A stretch of DNA of 64,000 nucleotides from Cyclina sinensis. Taxonomy: Eukaryota; Mollusca; Bivalvia; Venerida; Veneridae. The stretch covers positions 23,873,929 to 23,937,928 of the forward strand of contig JAAONU010000006.1 in NCBI GenBank assembly GCA_012932295.1. The letters run 5' to 3'. This document shows positions 11,688 to 23,500 of this stretch, one piece after another; position 1 is the stretch's first letter, and every line of letters starts with the position of its first letter. Under the pieces are notes generated by a model. It was given only the letters and a program-made list of their open reading frames with translations, did no database searches and was not told the origin of the DNA. A program made the translations under genes and the position numbers.

Positions 11688-14651
11688 ATGAAAATATTGT
11701 GTTACGGCCTTGTGCTCCTCGCCTGTGTCCGTTTTGGGTAAGTTTGTTTTAAGCGTAGATGTAATATAATATATGAATAATTATACTTGAATTCGTGTTC
11801 ATATGTAACCGGTGCTATATTGTCTTTACTATCAATTGATTTATATCAATTTATTTTATCTCAGATGCCAATTACATTTTTTCAGCAAATTAATTCAGAT
11901 TTATAATGCAAGTCCTTATAGGACTATTAACTTTTTGAGAAAGACAGAACAGGTGATTTTCTTAATTAGTAACTAGCTTTAGTTAAAGGCACGCATCTGT
12001 GACAGTCGAGCTTCGAACCTGTAACTTTCAAAAATAGGGGCAACGTATTCTTTTATTTCTTCGAAAATGGATTACATGAAAGTCGCGTGAAGCGTAAAGT
12101 TGATATATTGTCATAAATATGATACTTAAACAATAGGCGTTTTTTATGTTGGCATGCAAGTCCTCCCATATTTTGTCACAACTACTCATTCACAAAGTTT
12201 GTCTTTTTTATTTCAGACTTGGAGCGACTACTGTCATGCCAAGGTAACAATTCTTCCCGTTTTATCAAAGAGAAACACCCTGAATCATAACAATGTAGTC
12301 CCTTTTTGTAAACCGTGTGTTTATAAGAGTGTCTATGACGGACGGACGGACGGACGGACGGGATGAGATAATATGCATGTGTGGACAGACACAGACAGAC
12401 AAACTGATTAAGTGACTGACTGAATCACTGAAAGAATGGATTGTTCCTCGAAAAATCATTTGAAATTGCAAGTGCACAAAACATCCTAGAACATTCTTTT
12501 CATTTTTACAGAAACTGAACCCTTGTCGTTTATCTAAAGTTATTATAACAATTTAAGCTAAGGGAAAGGACTAGGAGAGCTATAACAGTGTTCATATAGG
12601 CACTATTTATCTTCTGTATCGCGCAGTAATCCCCCTCACATACCCTCTGGTGCCGCCCTTGACAAACTGGTGGATGCAAGCTTCAAGAACGTGGACAGTG
12701 ACAAGGATGGTTACATTGAGCGGTATGAATTCGATACCCTGATCATCGTAGCCGACAGTAACGGTAAGATTTCAGAGAGTGTATTGCACAGGATATAATA
12801 TATCTATCCATATTTATACAAAAAAATGTCCAAAATGTGCCGGTAAAGTAATTTAAATATGAAAAATATATTTTAAATGTGTATTTAATGTCAGTTATAT
12901 TTGCGTGATGATCTACGTGAAAATGGTTTGCAAATTGTCTTGTATGGAACCAAAGCACTGAGATTACACTGGAGTAGCTATTGTTCTTTGCAAGCCAACT
13001 GTGTGCAGAGACTCAAAAGATGAATACAAAATTGTGTGAAATTTAATTGGAGCTTACACCATTAACTTTTCGATAAAAGCAAACTATTTAATATAGCCCC
13101 TAGTCACTGAAAATCACACAATTAAATGCGACTGTCTCGTTTCTTTTTTTGTTTTTTTTTACAAATATAAACTTGAAAATAAAAACAAATACACTACTTT
13201 GATGACCCACTTTTCAGACGATGGGTGCATGACACTGGATGAGTACAAACATTTCTCAGCTGGGACACCGGAAATCGCTACCAAGATTTACCACCGTTTT
13301 GATCCGGATAACTCGAACTGTCTCACCGTAGACAAAGTGTCTTCACAGTTTGGTGTCATGGATACGGACAGTAAGTAAAAACCTACAGCAATTGTAATCT
13401 TTTTTTTACGACTGTGAACATTATTTATGTAAACATGTTTAAAGAAATTTTCGTGCCTTATCACAGCAAGATAAAGTGAAAGAATTACTAACAGCATAGA
13501 GCAGGGGAACACTGAACAATGCATTTTTGATGTTAACACCATAAAATGGTCAGTGAGTCAAAAACAAAACTTGTTAGATCGCAAATGAATGCATTCAAAC
13601 TCGGTGAGATTTAGTTAAACGAATCATGCTATTGTTTAACCTGAGCCATAGAAGCTCATAGGATAGGGACTTTGCTCTAGTTTCGAAAGGCCCCGGGTTC
13701 TAATCCAAAGCCGAAGCTGTTGGTATGTCTGTGGGCAGAGACAGTAAATCCAAACGTGTCAAAGCCCGCCCAACTATACATGAGTACCTGTAATGAAGGT
13801 TTCTGGCTTCTCTCACAAGTGATTGGTTCCAGGATTAATTCTGGTGGGCGATGTAACTAATTATACATTGGACGGATGTGTGACAGAAATAGAAACGTAT
13901 TTTTGAACAAGAGTATAACATTTCCAGGACGTGAAAACTATCATTTCGCCATTACTTGAAGCACTTAAACGCAGCTTTTTTTCTTTAAAAAACATTTATT
14001 TTTCATTTCGTTGATTCCTCAGAAAATGCTTTTGAAAGGATGTAAGTATTACAAAAGGCAAGGCCTTTAAGAAGACACTTACTTAAGGAGTTGTCTTACA
14101 GCATTCAAGTCGGTGTAATTTGTTCACTAGCAAGACTGTACAAAGCTTTGTCGAAAATCTACGAAAAAAAGACACTATCGTCGGTAAGTCATGTTTCAGA
14201 TCACCTTTACTTATTTGTTTCAGAAAACCAGAAAGTGTCACCACAGGAATTCGAGATATACTATATTGACGTAAGAAACTTTTTTTGTCATTATCACACC
14301 TAGACTATTGTACAATTCACCAGATGTTAAATAGTCTTTCGAGTTGTTATTGTAGTAGTGGTATTGATGTTTGCCATTGTTGTTGTTGTTTGATGATGAT
14401 GATGACATCGATAGTACTACTGACGATGATGCTGCTGATGATAATGATTATAATGATGGAGGTGATGGCGATGATGAAGAAAAAAATATGATAAGGTGAC
14501 CACGTTAAAAACATTTGATTTTATTCCAGTGGTATCTTTTCCTTTATGACGTTTGCATACTATAAAAAAGGGCTCTTTAAGCATTCACATTTTGTCGCTG
14601 TTTCAGCTGCTGAAGACGTTGTTTGGTCAACAAGGACAAACTGTTGGCTAG
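11688..14651 (+). CDS. Secreted EF-hand calcium-binding protein, tandem copy A (6 exons)
   Basis: Coding exons 11688-11737, 12217-12243, 12627-12763, 13218-13370, 14224-14270 and 14607-14651 total 459 nt, or 152 residues, with intron phases 2,2,1,1,0. The N-terminus (MKILCYGLVLLACVRFG) looks like a signal peptide, so secretion or luminal location is inferred. Four EF-hand-like loops follow: loop 1 DSDKDGYIERYE (canonical), loop 2 DSNDDGCMTLDE (canonical), loop 3 DPDNSNCLTVDK (Lys at position 12, probably weak or silent), loop 4 DTDKNQKVSPQE. The acceptor two bases before the ATG implies a 5' UTR exon; an in-frame ATG at 11667 lies upstream of that acceptor. AATAAA is at 14756. The next gene downstream is a duplicate. 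The exact family name is not recognised; a role in extracellular or shell-related calcium handling is only a guess. Confidence 0.85.
12335..12363 (+). repeat. (GGAC)n microsatellite
   Basis: About six tandem GGAC units inside intron 2 of EF-hand gene A. Similar GGACGGAC tails occur on bivalve interspersed repeats. Confidence 0.8.
13640..13862 (+). repeat. tRNA-headed SINE in an intron of EF-hand gene A
   Basis: A tRNA-like head with a box A-like stretch (AGAAGCTCATAGGATAGG) and a box B-like stretch (GGGTTCTAATCC) at 13695-13706, followed by a unique tail of about 150 bp. Confidence 0.5.
14388..14480 (+). repeat. GAT/GATGAT-rich microsatellite
   Basis: Imperfect run of GATGAT and related triplets in the last intron of EF-hand gene A. 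The Met-rich open frame across it is a by-product of the repeat. Confidence 0.8.
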
Positions 14652-14755
14652 AGATGTACGAAAAACTGAAAACTTGGAAACAATGAGACGCTGTAACATC
14701 TGAATGAAAAACCAGCATAATTGTGACTCTTTTATAAATTGTATTGCTGCAAAAT

Positions 14756-14761
14756 AATAAA
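14756..14761 (+). other. Poly(A) signal AATAAA of EF-hand gene A
   Basis: AATAAA about 105 nt after the TAG stop, at a normal distance for a short 3' UTR. Confidence 0.6.
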
Positions 14762-15718
14762 TTTGGTGTACTCATAAAAGCTGTTTTCTTTCATACAAAT
14801 CCGTTATATTTGTTTGGTAAAGGCCACGTACTTATATAGTCGAGCTTTCCTTTTGCAATATGTTTTCGCTTTCAATACATCAGTTAAGTTGGGAACCCCT
14901 TTTATTCTCTTGGTATTTATTCTGTGCATGAGAGGAAGTCAGGTTTTGAAACTGGATAAAATACCAAAATGTCGAGGCAAAAGCAAAGGATTCATTATAC
15001 AGTTCTTTCGCTGTTGTCTAAGGAACAGTCAAAACAGTTTTCTGAGGTCAGTACATCTATGAAATACTTGCACTACTGCTTCACTAAGAGCAGGTAAAAT
15101 TTAAACAAAACAGGTGAGATCATGACTTAAAGAACATCCTTTTAAATGAAATCTGTTTCTCGTTCCCTTATATTATCACTAGATAAGAGCATGTCAACCC
15201 TGTTTGCACGCATTGCACATTTTACGTTACACCAATAAATCTTATCAGAAGTGCCTAGTACAGAAGAAATGTTGAATATATTAGTGTGACATAATAACAG
15301 TTTTTCTCTTTCTTATCGGCGCGAACTCAAAGCAAGGTGAGTGGGGTTTTTTTTTTATTTCGTTTTAAGAAATAAGTTGGAGTTTGAAGAGAGTTCAGGC
15401 GCCAAGTTATGCTAATACCAGTGAAATAATCTCATGTAACATCATTATTGCTATTTGAACCTGACTTGATTTTTCTTCAAGATTCAATTTAAGAATGATA
15501 TAATTCCATATACATTTGTATATATATTTATATGTATGTCTATTCTTTGTGGGTGAATTATAGATTTGGAACCAGTCACATATATCGTCTGTTTCTTTGC
15601 GCGAATCAAATATGCATTCTATCCAGCACAATAACCAATCCTAAGACAAAACAAATGATACCAAGACATTATATAAAATTAAAATGTATTATAATTCCCC
15701 ATTGCAGACACAGGTACA
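14762..15718. other. Intergenic region between the two EF-hand genes
   Basis: This should hold the promoter and 5' UTR exon of copy B. A possible non-coding exon ends at CAAG|GTGAGT near 15336, and the acceptor ATTGCAG lies 12 nt before the ATG, mirroring the 5' UTR intron of copy A. No other gene is seen. Confidence 0.45.
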
Positions 15719-18410
15719 ATGTTGGTAGTATTGGTTCTCGTGTGTCTCGGTTACTACGGGTAAGTCGAAAAAGAATATATTACAGAAGTTGTGCACATCG
15801 ATCTACATATAACATATTCGAATATATCGAAATCTCGGATAAAACGAATTAAAATAAAGTCCCCAACCACATTTATCATATAAATATATATGTATTATCT
15901 TCGTGTTTATTTAAATTGTTGTTTTACTTTTTCCGACGATCACGGTTTCAGTCAGACTTCACCGTGACTCCTTATGGAAAATGCTTTTAAATGCTTGAAA
16001 ATATTATTTTCTTAAAATATAAAGTTTAAATAAGTAACTTAGGAGCTAAATAAATAAGATGTAGTCAAAGTAATAATATAGATGTGTATATTCACCAAAA
16101 GTCATTGTATTATAGCCGTGATCATTTGAAATCACATACACACATTTATTCCTTACTTTTTTTTTCAGGATCACCCCTTCATCCAGTCAATCACCGTATG
16201 TAAATGTTTACAATTCTTTCCTAACCAAACATTTAACTTAACAATCAAATTCGTTCTTGTTTTTATGAATCAGAAAACCGCTGATATGTCTGCCGAACTT
16301 GTATAGAAACGTGCAGGCTTTTATGAGTTTGAGCCCCCTGCCCCCTTTTTCCCCTCGCTCCCTCATCCAGAATGAACGGCCTACCGTTATAACATGTTAA
16401 CTAATCTGAAACAGATTCAAGTGTTTTTAATTATTATCAGGAACTTCCTATGACTGTGAGAATAACGATATATTTATTTATGTATTTGATATCTTCTATA
16501 AAATGTAGGCCCCCTTTGTACAATCGTTCGGACACGAAAAATATTGTTTTTGAAAACAGAATTTAAACATATGTTTTTGATTACCTTAGTATGATGGTTT
16601 CAGCTTTTGGGTAGTAAAGCTTTGGCCATAAGTTTAATTTTGTGTTGTTTTTTTACAGTGCACCCCACATCCCCACTGGTGCCGCCCTTGACAAAATTGT
16701 TGAAGGGAGTTTTAAAAACTTCGACAGTGATAATGATAATCTAATTGAGAGATATGAGTTTGACACCTTGGTAATTGTAGCCGATAAGGATAGTGAGTAT
16801 TATTTTTTTTCATTCGTCTATGATTTAGACATGTATAAATTTTGAAAGAGGCAAAGCGGGAGAGTTTTTGTTCTAATGTAAATATTTTAAATCTCTTACG
16901 AACAACAAGATCTATAGAAGCTGCAGTTTGTTCAGCGTACAATTACCGCTTTAGTTATCATTTTGACAAGTGTTACAGATTCCTGACCATAACAAAAACA
17001 AAACTGTCTAGGAAATTTCCCAATTCTGCTTGGAGTTTTGAGAAATTCTGTTAGTAACATTTTGCTTTCTCCAGACAATGGATGCATGACGCTTGAGGAG
17101 TACAAACACTTCTCTGCAGGGGGTCCTGAGGTTGCCACCAGAATTTATAAACATTTTGATCCTTCCAATTCCAACTGCCTAACTGTGGACAAGGTCGCTT
17201 CGGAGTTTGCTATAATGGATAAAGACAGTAAGTAGGGGCCCAATTTTAACACACAGTTTTATATTATTTCAGTAACAGATCAAGTAAGGAGTTTCAAAGA
17301 AACGATATGGTGTCTGCTTATGAACTGAAACTTGCGGTCCGCAACCAGTTAGCGAAGTTTTTGACCGTAGATTTCACATGACACATTGATCACGAGTCCT
17401 TGTAATGGCATCAACGATTGTACTTTAAATCACAGATCTCATGTCTGTATTCATTAATATCAGAAAGTAGATATTTTTTTCATTACAGCAGACGGCATTA
17501 TAAAGCATGGTCTATGTTGCATATTTCTTCTGCTATTTATCGTCAATATTGAGTAATACCGTCCAGTTTTAGTGCTATACGAACACTAACAGGAGAATGG
17601 TGTCTTTTATGCTTTAACGAACGTTCTTAAATTTCTTGATTTCAACATATTTATTTTGTTTCAGAAAATGGAACAGTAACAAAGGCTGAATTTCGAGCGT
17701 ATTATGTACATGTAAGTACTCTTGTACGCTTAAAATCATGCCGAAGTGAAAACTTTCATTTTGAAATATTTACCAAACAGGTTTCAAACATTAATTTCTA
17801 TAACTGGTCTTTTTGATTTAGAACTTTAATGAAACATCTTCAGGGAAAGCACAGAGCTATAAAGATGAAAAGATATATAGAGATTGAGATACGTAGCAGA
17901 TACACTGTATTATGTGCATCGCCAACGACACTGAATCAGATATGTTTCACAGAAACTCCATTAAAGTACCCCAGTCACATATTATGATTAGTTAAAAAGT
18001 TAACAGTTATTACTGTCTACGAAAAGAAAATATTGTAAAATTGAACAGGGATTATTAGAAGGTTTTTAAAACATGAATACATAAGTTTTGTGAGTTTGTA
18101 TGATATGATGTCATTATTTACGATAACTTGCTGCATTTTGTGCCAACAGAAAAAAAACGTATATTCCATGTTAATGTTTTGTAGAGGACAACGGGCAAAT
18201 TAATTAAACTCTTGAGTAAATACACTTTAAAATTTGAACCATATTATGAATTTTGAGTTCGAATGACCTAATGATACCACACAGTATCTAGTTTTTGTCC
18301 AGTTGTGAAAGCAAGAGTGTAATTTCGAGCATTTTCTAGAACGTGTTTTGTATTTATCATTTCAGCTCCTTGAAATGTTGTTTGGAGTAACGGTCTCACC
18401 GGTTGGTTAA
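15719..18410 (+). CDS. Secreted EF-hand calcium-binding protein, tandem copy B (6 exons)
   Basis: Coding exons 15719-15759, 16169-16195, 16659-16792, 17075-17227, 17665-17711 and 18366-18410 total 447 nt, or 148 residues. Intron phases are 2,2,1,1,0, identical to copy A, and four of the six exons (27, 153, 47 and 45 nt) have the same length. The hydrophobic N-terminus (MLVVLVLVCLGYYG) is a likely signal peptide. Loop 1 is DSDNDNLIERYE, where the Gly usual at position 6 is Asn. Loop 2 DKDNNGCMTLEE and loop 4 DKDKNGTVTKAE are canonical. Loop 3 DPSNSNCLTVDK ends in Lys like copy A and is probably a poor calcium site. The segment linking loops 2 and 3 (EEYKHFSAGGPEVATRIY) matches copy A closely. 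The gene clearly arose by tandem duplication. AATAAA is at 18454. Confidence 0.86.
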
Positions 18411-18453
18411 AAGTTTCGCCATCGAGGAGATACCTGTACAGATGTCAAGGTCA

Positions 18454-18459
18454 AATAAA
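18454..18459 (+). other. Poly(A) signal AATAAA of EF-hand gene B
   Basis: AATAAA 43 nt after the TAA stop, the expected position for a short 3' UTR. Confidence 0.6.
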
Positions 18460-20530
18460 AAAGTGAAAAGACTTGTTTAATTTAGTGAAAATAAAAGTTT
18501 TCCTCTTGCTTAAATTTTTCTTTATTTTGTTTTCAAATGGAACTTGTATTTTCTTTATAATCATAGACGACGTCGTGGGCTTGTAATAAAGCCGTATTAT
18601 AGCACATATAAAACTTTGACGCCAACGTCATTAACAATACGCTTTTGACATTCGCGCGTACACAGACAAAACAATTTCTGTCACCATTCACTTACAAAAC
18701 TCCTATTATATACATAAAACATTAACTGCGTGGTCATGTAATACAGTATTTATTACACTTGTTATATGGAAACTATAGAAACTAGGCTCTTACAAATAAC
18801 TCATGCAATAAATCCCGTATTACATGACCATTCATTTATATCCTCTATGCTCTGTGATTTGGAAGAACTCTCCCAAAGGATTGTTGTGTACAAATATGAA
18901 CTAAATCTGTTAATTCGTAAGGGAGTTATGGTCAATATTAAGTATTTTTGCCAATTGGAACTCAAGGTCGTTATGTGTCAGTGGGAAAGTCTTGTCCAGA
19001 GCGGTTTTACGTTTAAGTATGAAGTAAATCAGTTTTCCAATAAGGAAGTTATGGACAATGTTAAAGTTTTAGGACGGAATGGCTGACGGACTGAAAACTG
19101 CATGGCCTCCTCCGGAAACATAAAGATTTACACATGTACAATTTGATGCTTTCCAATAGAAAAAAGGTAAGAACCATCTTTGCTGATAAGGTTCTGGTCT
19201 GTGTAAGGTTATTAAAAGGTCAAAACGCACCTTATTAATTCAAATGTATGTGAACATGACTTGACTTTGTGAAGTCCTCTGAACCGAACCTATCTCCTTT
19301 ATTTTCCAGCACAGATCGAGAGGTTAAAGATAAAAATACATATATTGTTCATCTGTCATGTATTTTACTGGACTGTCATGTTTTGACATACAAATATATA
19401 CATATAAAATTAACGCGTTTATTAAGACTAGTGATTAACTCATTTACTGAACAGGTGCCTGTACATGTACAAATAATATTCCAGCATTGTGTGCATTATA
19501 TCACACTCAAGGGATCTGATTCTGAACCTTGTGCCTTTCGATACTAGTTAGAGAACTATAAATGCCAATGCTATCGACAGCAACTGTAAGCAATGCACAC
19601 TGCAGCATAAATACTGCAGTTTAAATGAAAGTGCATCATTGGGCTGCAAATTTCAGAGTGGATAAATATTTAAGAAATGCTGTAGTGACAACGAAATCAC
19701 TGAATACTTATATATATGTTTAAGAAAAAAAGTTGCTTTCAAATGAAATTCCCACATCTATTACTTTCAAATTCAATGCGCCTGCGGTGAATTTTCAAAT
19801 GAATTCAGCTCTGTATATTTATTTTCTGACCTTTGTCAAGACGCATGCTAATGCTAGTTGTGTGTTTTTATCACACAGAAAAAACGCTTTGTAGCCAAAA
19901 CAGGCTTTCCTCTGAAAGAAAAAAAAAACCCTAATATCATCCACAATCAAAATGTTCGTCGGACAAGTCCTTTGGTTCATACTTAGTCATATTTTGAACG
20001 CATACGTAATATAAAAACACTCCTTGTGTTATAACAGAAATTACGCATATAAAGTCCGTCAACACTGAATACATATCGAAAGCAATGCAAATGATTGGTT
20101 TGTTTAAAGATTTAGACATCATAGTTTGGTTCCGTTCGCTGTGACCCATCTTTTACGCTGCAAAATTTTCGTTTACTGGCAATCGTAACAACTCGGCCTT
20201 TTCCGACAACTTCGTAAAAATACCTCGTATGTAAGTGTATGAATACACCAAATGGTAATTCGCCGCGGCTTTAATAAAATTATAAACAAACATGGCAGAA
20301 TTCAAGCAGTGTTTGTCTTATGGATTAGAAAATAATGAAAATAAATTTTAATTTAAAGCATGAACAGGTAGAGGCTTTCAGAAATTTCTCCAATAAAGCA
20401 GGCACCTTTTGTGTTACAAAATAGTCCATTATGGCGACTACCATATTATTTCCGAGGTGACTTACTGAAGTCGCCCGAGGTGTTCCGAATGGTTTACTGG
20501 TAGTCATTTTTTACGCAACCCAGTCTATAT
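18460..20530. other. Convergent intergenic region between EF-hand gene B and the NPL-like gene
   Basis: No gene is recognised. Roughly 18890-19090 resembles an interspersed repeat ending in GGACGGAATGGCTGACGGAC. The stretch 20400-20505 carries a palindromic motif (CGAGGTGACTT against AAGTCGCCCGAGG) and is probably the 3' UTR of the NPL-like gene or a repeat. ATTAAA hexamers on the minus strand at 20347-20352 and near 20272 could end that transcript. Confidence 0.45.
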
Positions 20531-23500
20531 TTAGTACGTTAGAAGAATACTGTCAAATTCTTCTTCTGTAAAACTCCGACTGGCCAGAAAACCTTCCTCA
20601 ATCAGGTCTTTCTTCATGAGGTCTTTCACTTGTTCCGACACGACGGGCAAAGGTAATCTGGGGGATCCAACTGCTATTCCAGAGACTAACTCAAACAGAG
20701 CTTTAGCACATGGAATCCCGCCCCCTGTAAATCAGGTGAATGAGTTAAACCGAGGTCCACAAGTAAAGCTGAGCATGCGAAAGAACAAGGAGTGTGTCTT
20801 AAATGGATGCTTTTTCTATATTTCACTATCCTCATATCCTTAAATAACTAAATTCTTTGAAGGGCATCCGTCTTATTAAGTAAAGTGGGCGAGTAAAATC
20901 CAACTAATTATACCAGTCAAAAGCTGTCTTACTATTCAGTGTCAACAGTTCACCTTATTTGTTCATAATTATTTGAGACTTTGCTGATTTTCGCGTTATT
21001 TTGATTAACAAACTCAAAGTGGCCTTAATAGTGGAACTGTACAAATACTGTACTTTACTTTACCTTCTCTTGTTGAGACAAAAATGAAAATAAGACCTGA
21101 TCTATAACTGTAAAGTAAGTGAGAGAAAATAAACTCACCATGTTTCACTTGTATGTTTATAAGCACCTGTGCCAAATGCTGTGAAACAAAAAAGTGCATA
21201 CCTGTGTAAAACCCATGATAAGAAGTTCAAAAGCTGAATTACTTAAACTGTGCATGAATTTCCCTATTAAATTAACCGATTCGTCCCAGAGAGTTTTTGA
21301 TAAACAAAATTACTCAAAAATAACTTTTTTTCCTATAACATAAGAGAGTTAGAAATATATCATAAAACTGACCAGTTTAAGACTAATGGCGAGTTTATCA
21401 ATAGAAAAAAAAAGAAAAAAAACTCTTATTATGGATAAATGAATAATAAAAAATATTTCAATGCGACAGAAAATAAAGGAAAAAATATAGGTTCAACACA
21501 CGATCATTTTACATTGTGGGGTATCAAATACATAACATATTTAGCAACAAATTCACCTGTAATTCCTGGGCTTTCTGCATTTCCCCTTTCTCAAACTCGG
21601 CTTTGATGTTATAGAAACATTTTCCCAGGTATGGAGATGTAATGACATCTGGAATACCTAAAACCAGTGATGGCAAATATTGCTGAAATGAAAAAAAATC
21701 CATTATAATTAAACAACTTTCCAGCCCTGCTAAAGGGAAAATCTTTTTAATCCAGTACGTATCGGAGCAGTAGACTGCATATTAAGTAATTTTCCGTTGA
21801 AGCATTCTTCTTTTGAAATGCTGTCCCTTTTCTCTCGTGTTTAAACCCGCCGTGCATCTAGATAATATTGTCCCCCACAAAAAATAAAAAGAATTTACAC
21901 GTTGAACTATTATTAGCAACTGAATACACATAACATAGGGCCTATGTCTTTGAAACTGGAAAGGCAAAAAGAACGATTTAAGATGTCAAGCACTTAAAGA
22001 ATTCATTGCGTAAAGGTGATGCAAAAATTACGATCTGAGCAAGGTTTAGCAAATGTAAAACAAGACGCAAGGTATAACAATTAAGATGAACATTACACCA
22101 CAAAACCATAATGAGTTCATCAGTAAATGTTTAAAGTTCTCTTCAAAATAATTAAGAAAATATTTCAATGTAAAACTGTCGAAAGCTTATTTCTCAAAAT
22201 AAAGACTTCATCTTCAGGGTGGGGGGTCCAAACTACGAACGCCATTTGTTTTTTGTTTTTTTGTTTTTTTTTGTTTTGTTTTTTAATATACGATTATGAT
22301 TATGAGAATGATGTTCTTATTTGAAACTTAATGTAATAATTTCTAACAAACCGTCTTGGTGCCGTAGAATATCTTGTATTTGCCGTCGCATACTTTGGAA
22401 CAGTTAAGGGCAGACGACAAGTCGGGTGTGGTGTGTTTCAATCCATATAACGTCGGTATTCTATTTCTGGCGAGTTCCAGAAAACGTGGGATATTTACTA
22501 AAATATGGATGACAAGACATTATTATGAAATCTGTTTTCGTGAAGAATTGCAGTTATGTCGATTTATGGCAGACGTAAATATACCTGGCACAACATAAAC
22601 AGTTGAAATGGAAGACAAGAATGTGGCAACTCAATTTCAAATAGAAGGCTACAGTTTCGGACATTGCATGACTTTTCATCAATCTTTCGACGAGAGGGAA
22701 ATAAAAATTATAGCTATAAATGTATTCAAACAGTTAAAACTGTAAATGAATTTCAATGATATAAGTAAACCCTTTACTCCATGGATACGCCTTTTATCAC
22801 ATGGGCGACTAGTGTAGATCCAGATCAGCCGGCACATCCGTGCCGTCTGATCAGGATCTACACTGTTCGCTCCTTGGTCAGAAATAACCTAATAAATCTG
22901 AAAGCAACTAGTGTAGATCCAGATCAGACGGCATGAATGTGCAGGCTGATCTGGATCTATACTGGTCGTCCATGTTATAAAAGGCCGGTGTATCCATGGA
23001 GCAAAGGATTAACTCCTGGTCACTTGTACCGTTTATCTAACTCAAAGGCAAAAACATAGATAAGGGCATTCAAAATTATTTCAGGTTAACATTTCTTCCT
23101 CTTGAATTAAAATTCAAGAAGACAAAATTCTTGAAAACAAAATTTGCTCACGGTTTACACCAGTTGTCAGGTTGTATTCATAGTACAGGAAAGGTGTATT
23201 TGGTGCTGCTGCGGCCACTTGTTCCATATAATCTACCAACAACTCTGAAATGTGTATTCAATTCAATTCAATCCAATCTCTTTCAACAACACCTGTTTAC
23301 ACAAATACCAAGCTACAGAGATCGACTTCTCTGAGCGACAACAACAACTGCAACAACGACGAAATCTTTCCTTACATGTTTAACAACCAAACCTTAGTTT
23401 GATCTGCAAGTGTATTTTTTAAGGTACGCTCCCTCAGCAGCTAAATGAATACACTACCGTTACTTCACACCGAGGTAAGAAAGTGAAACATTCGACCGAT

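Noticed and set aside
14285..14491. Met-rich frame near the end of EF-hand gene A
   Set aside because: A GAT/ATG microsatellite; it does not join the EF-hand exons.
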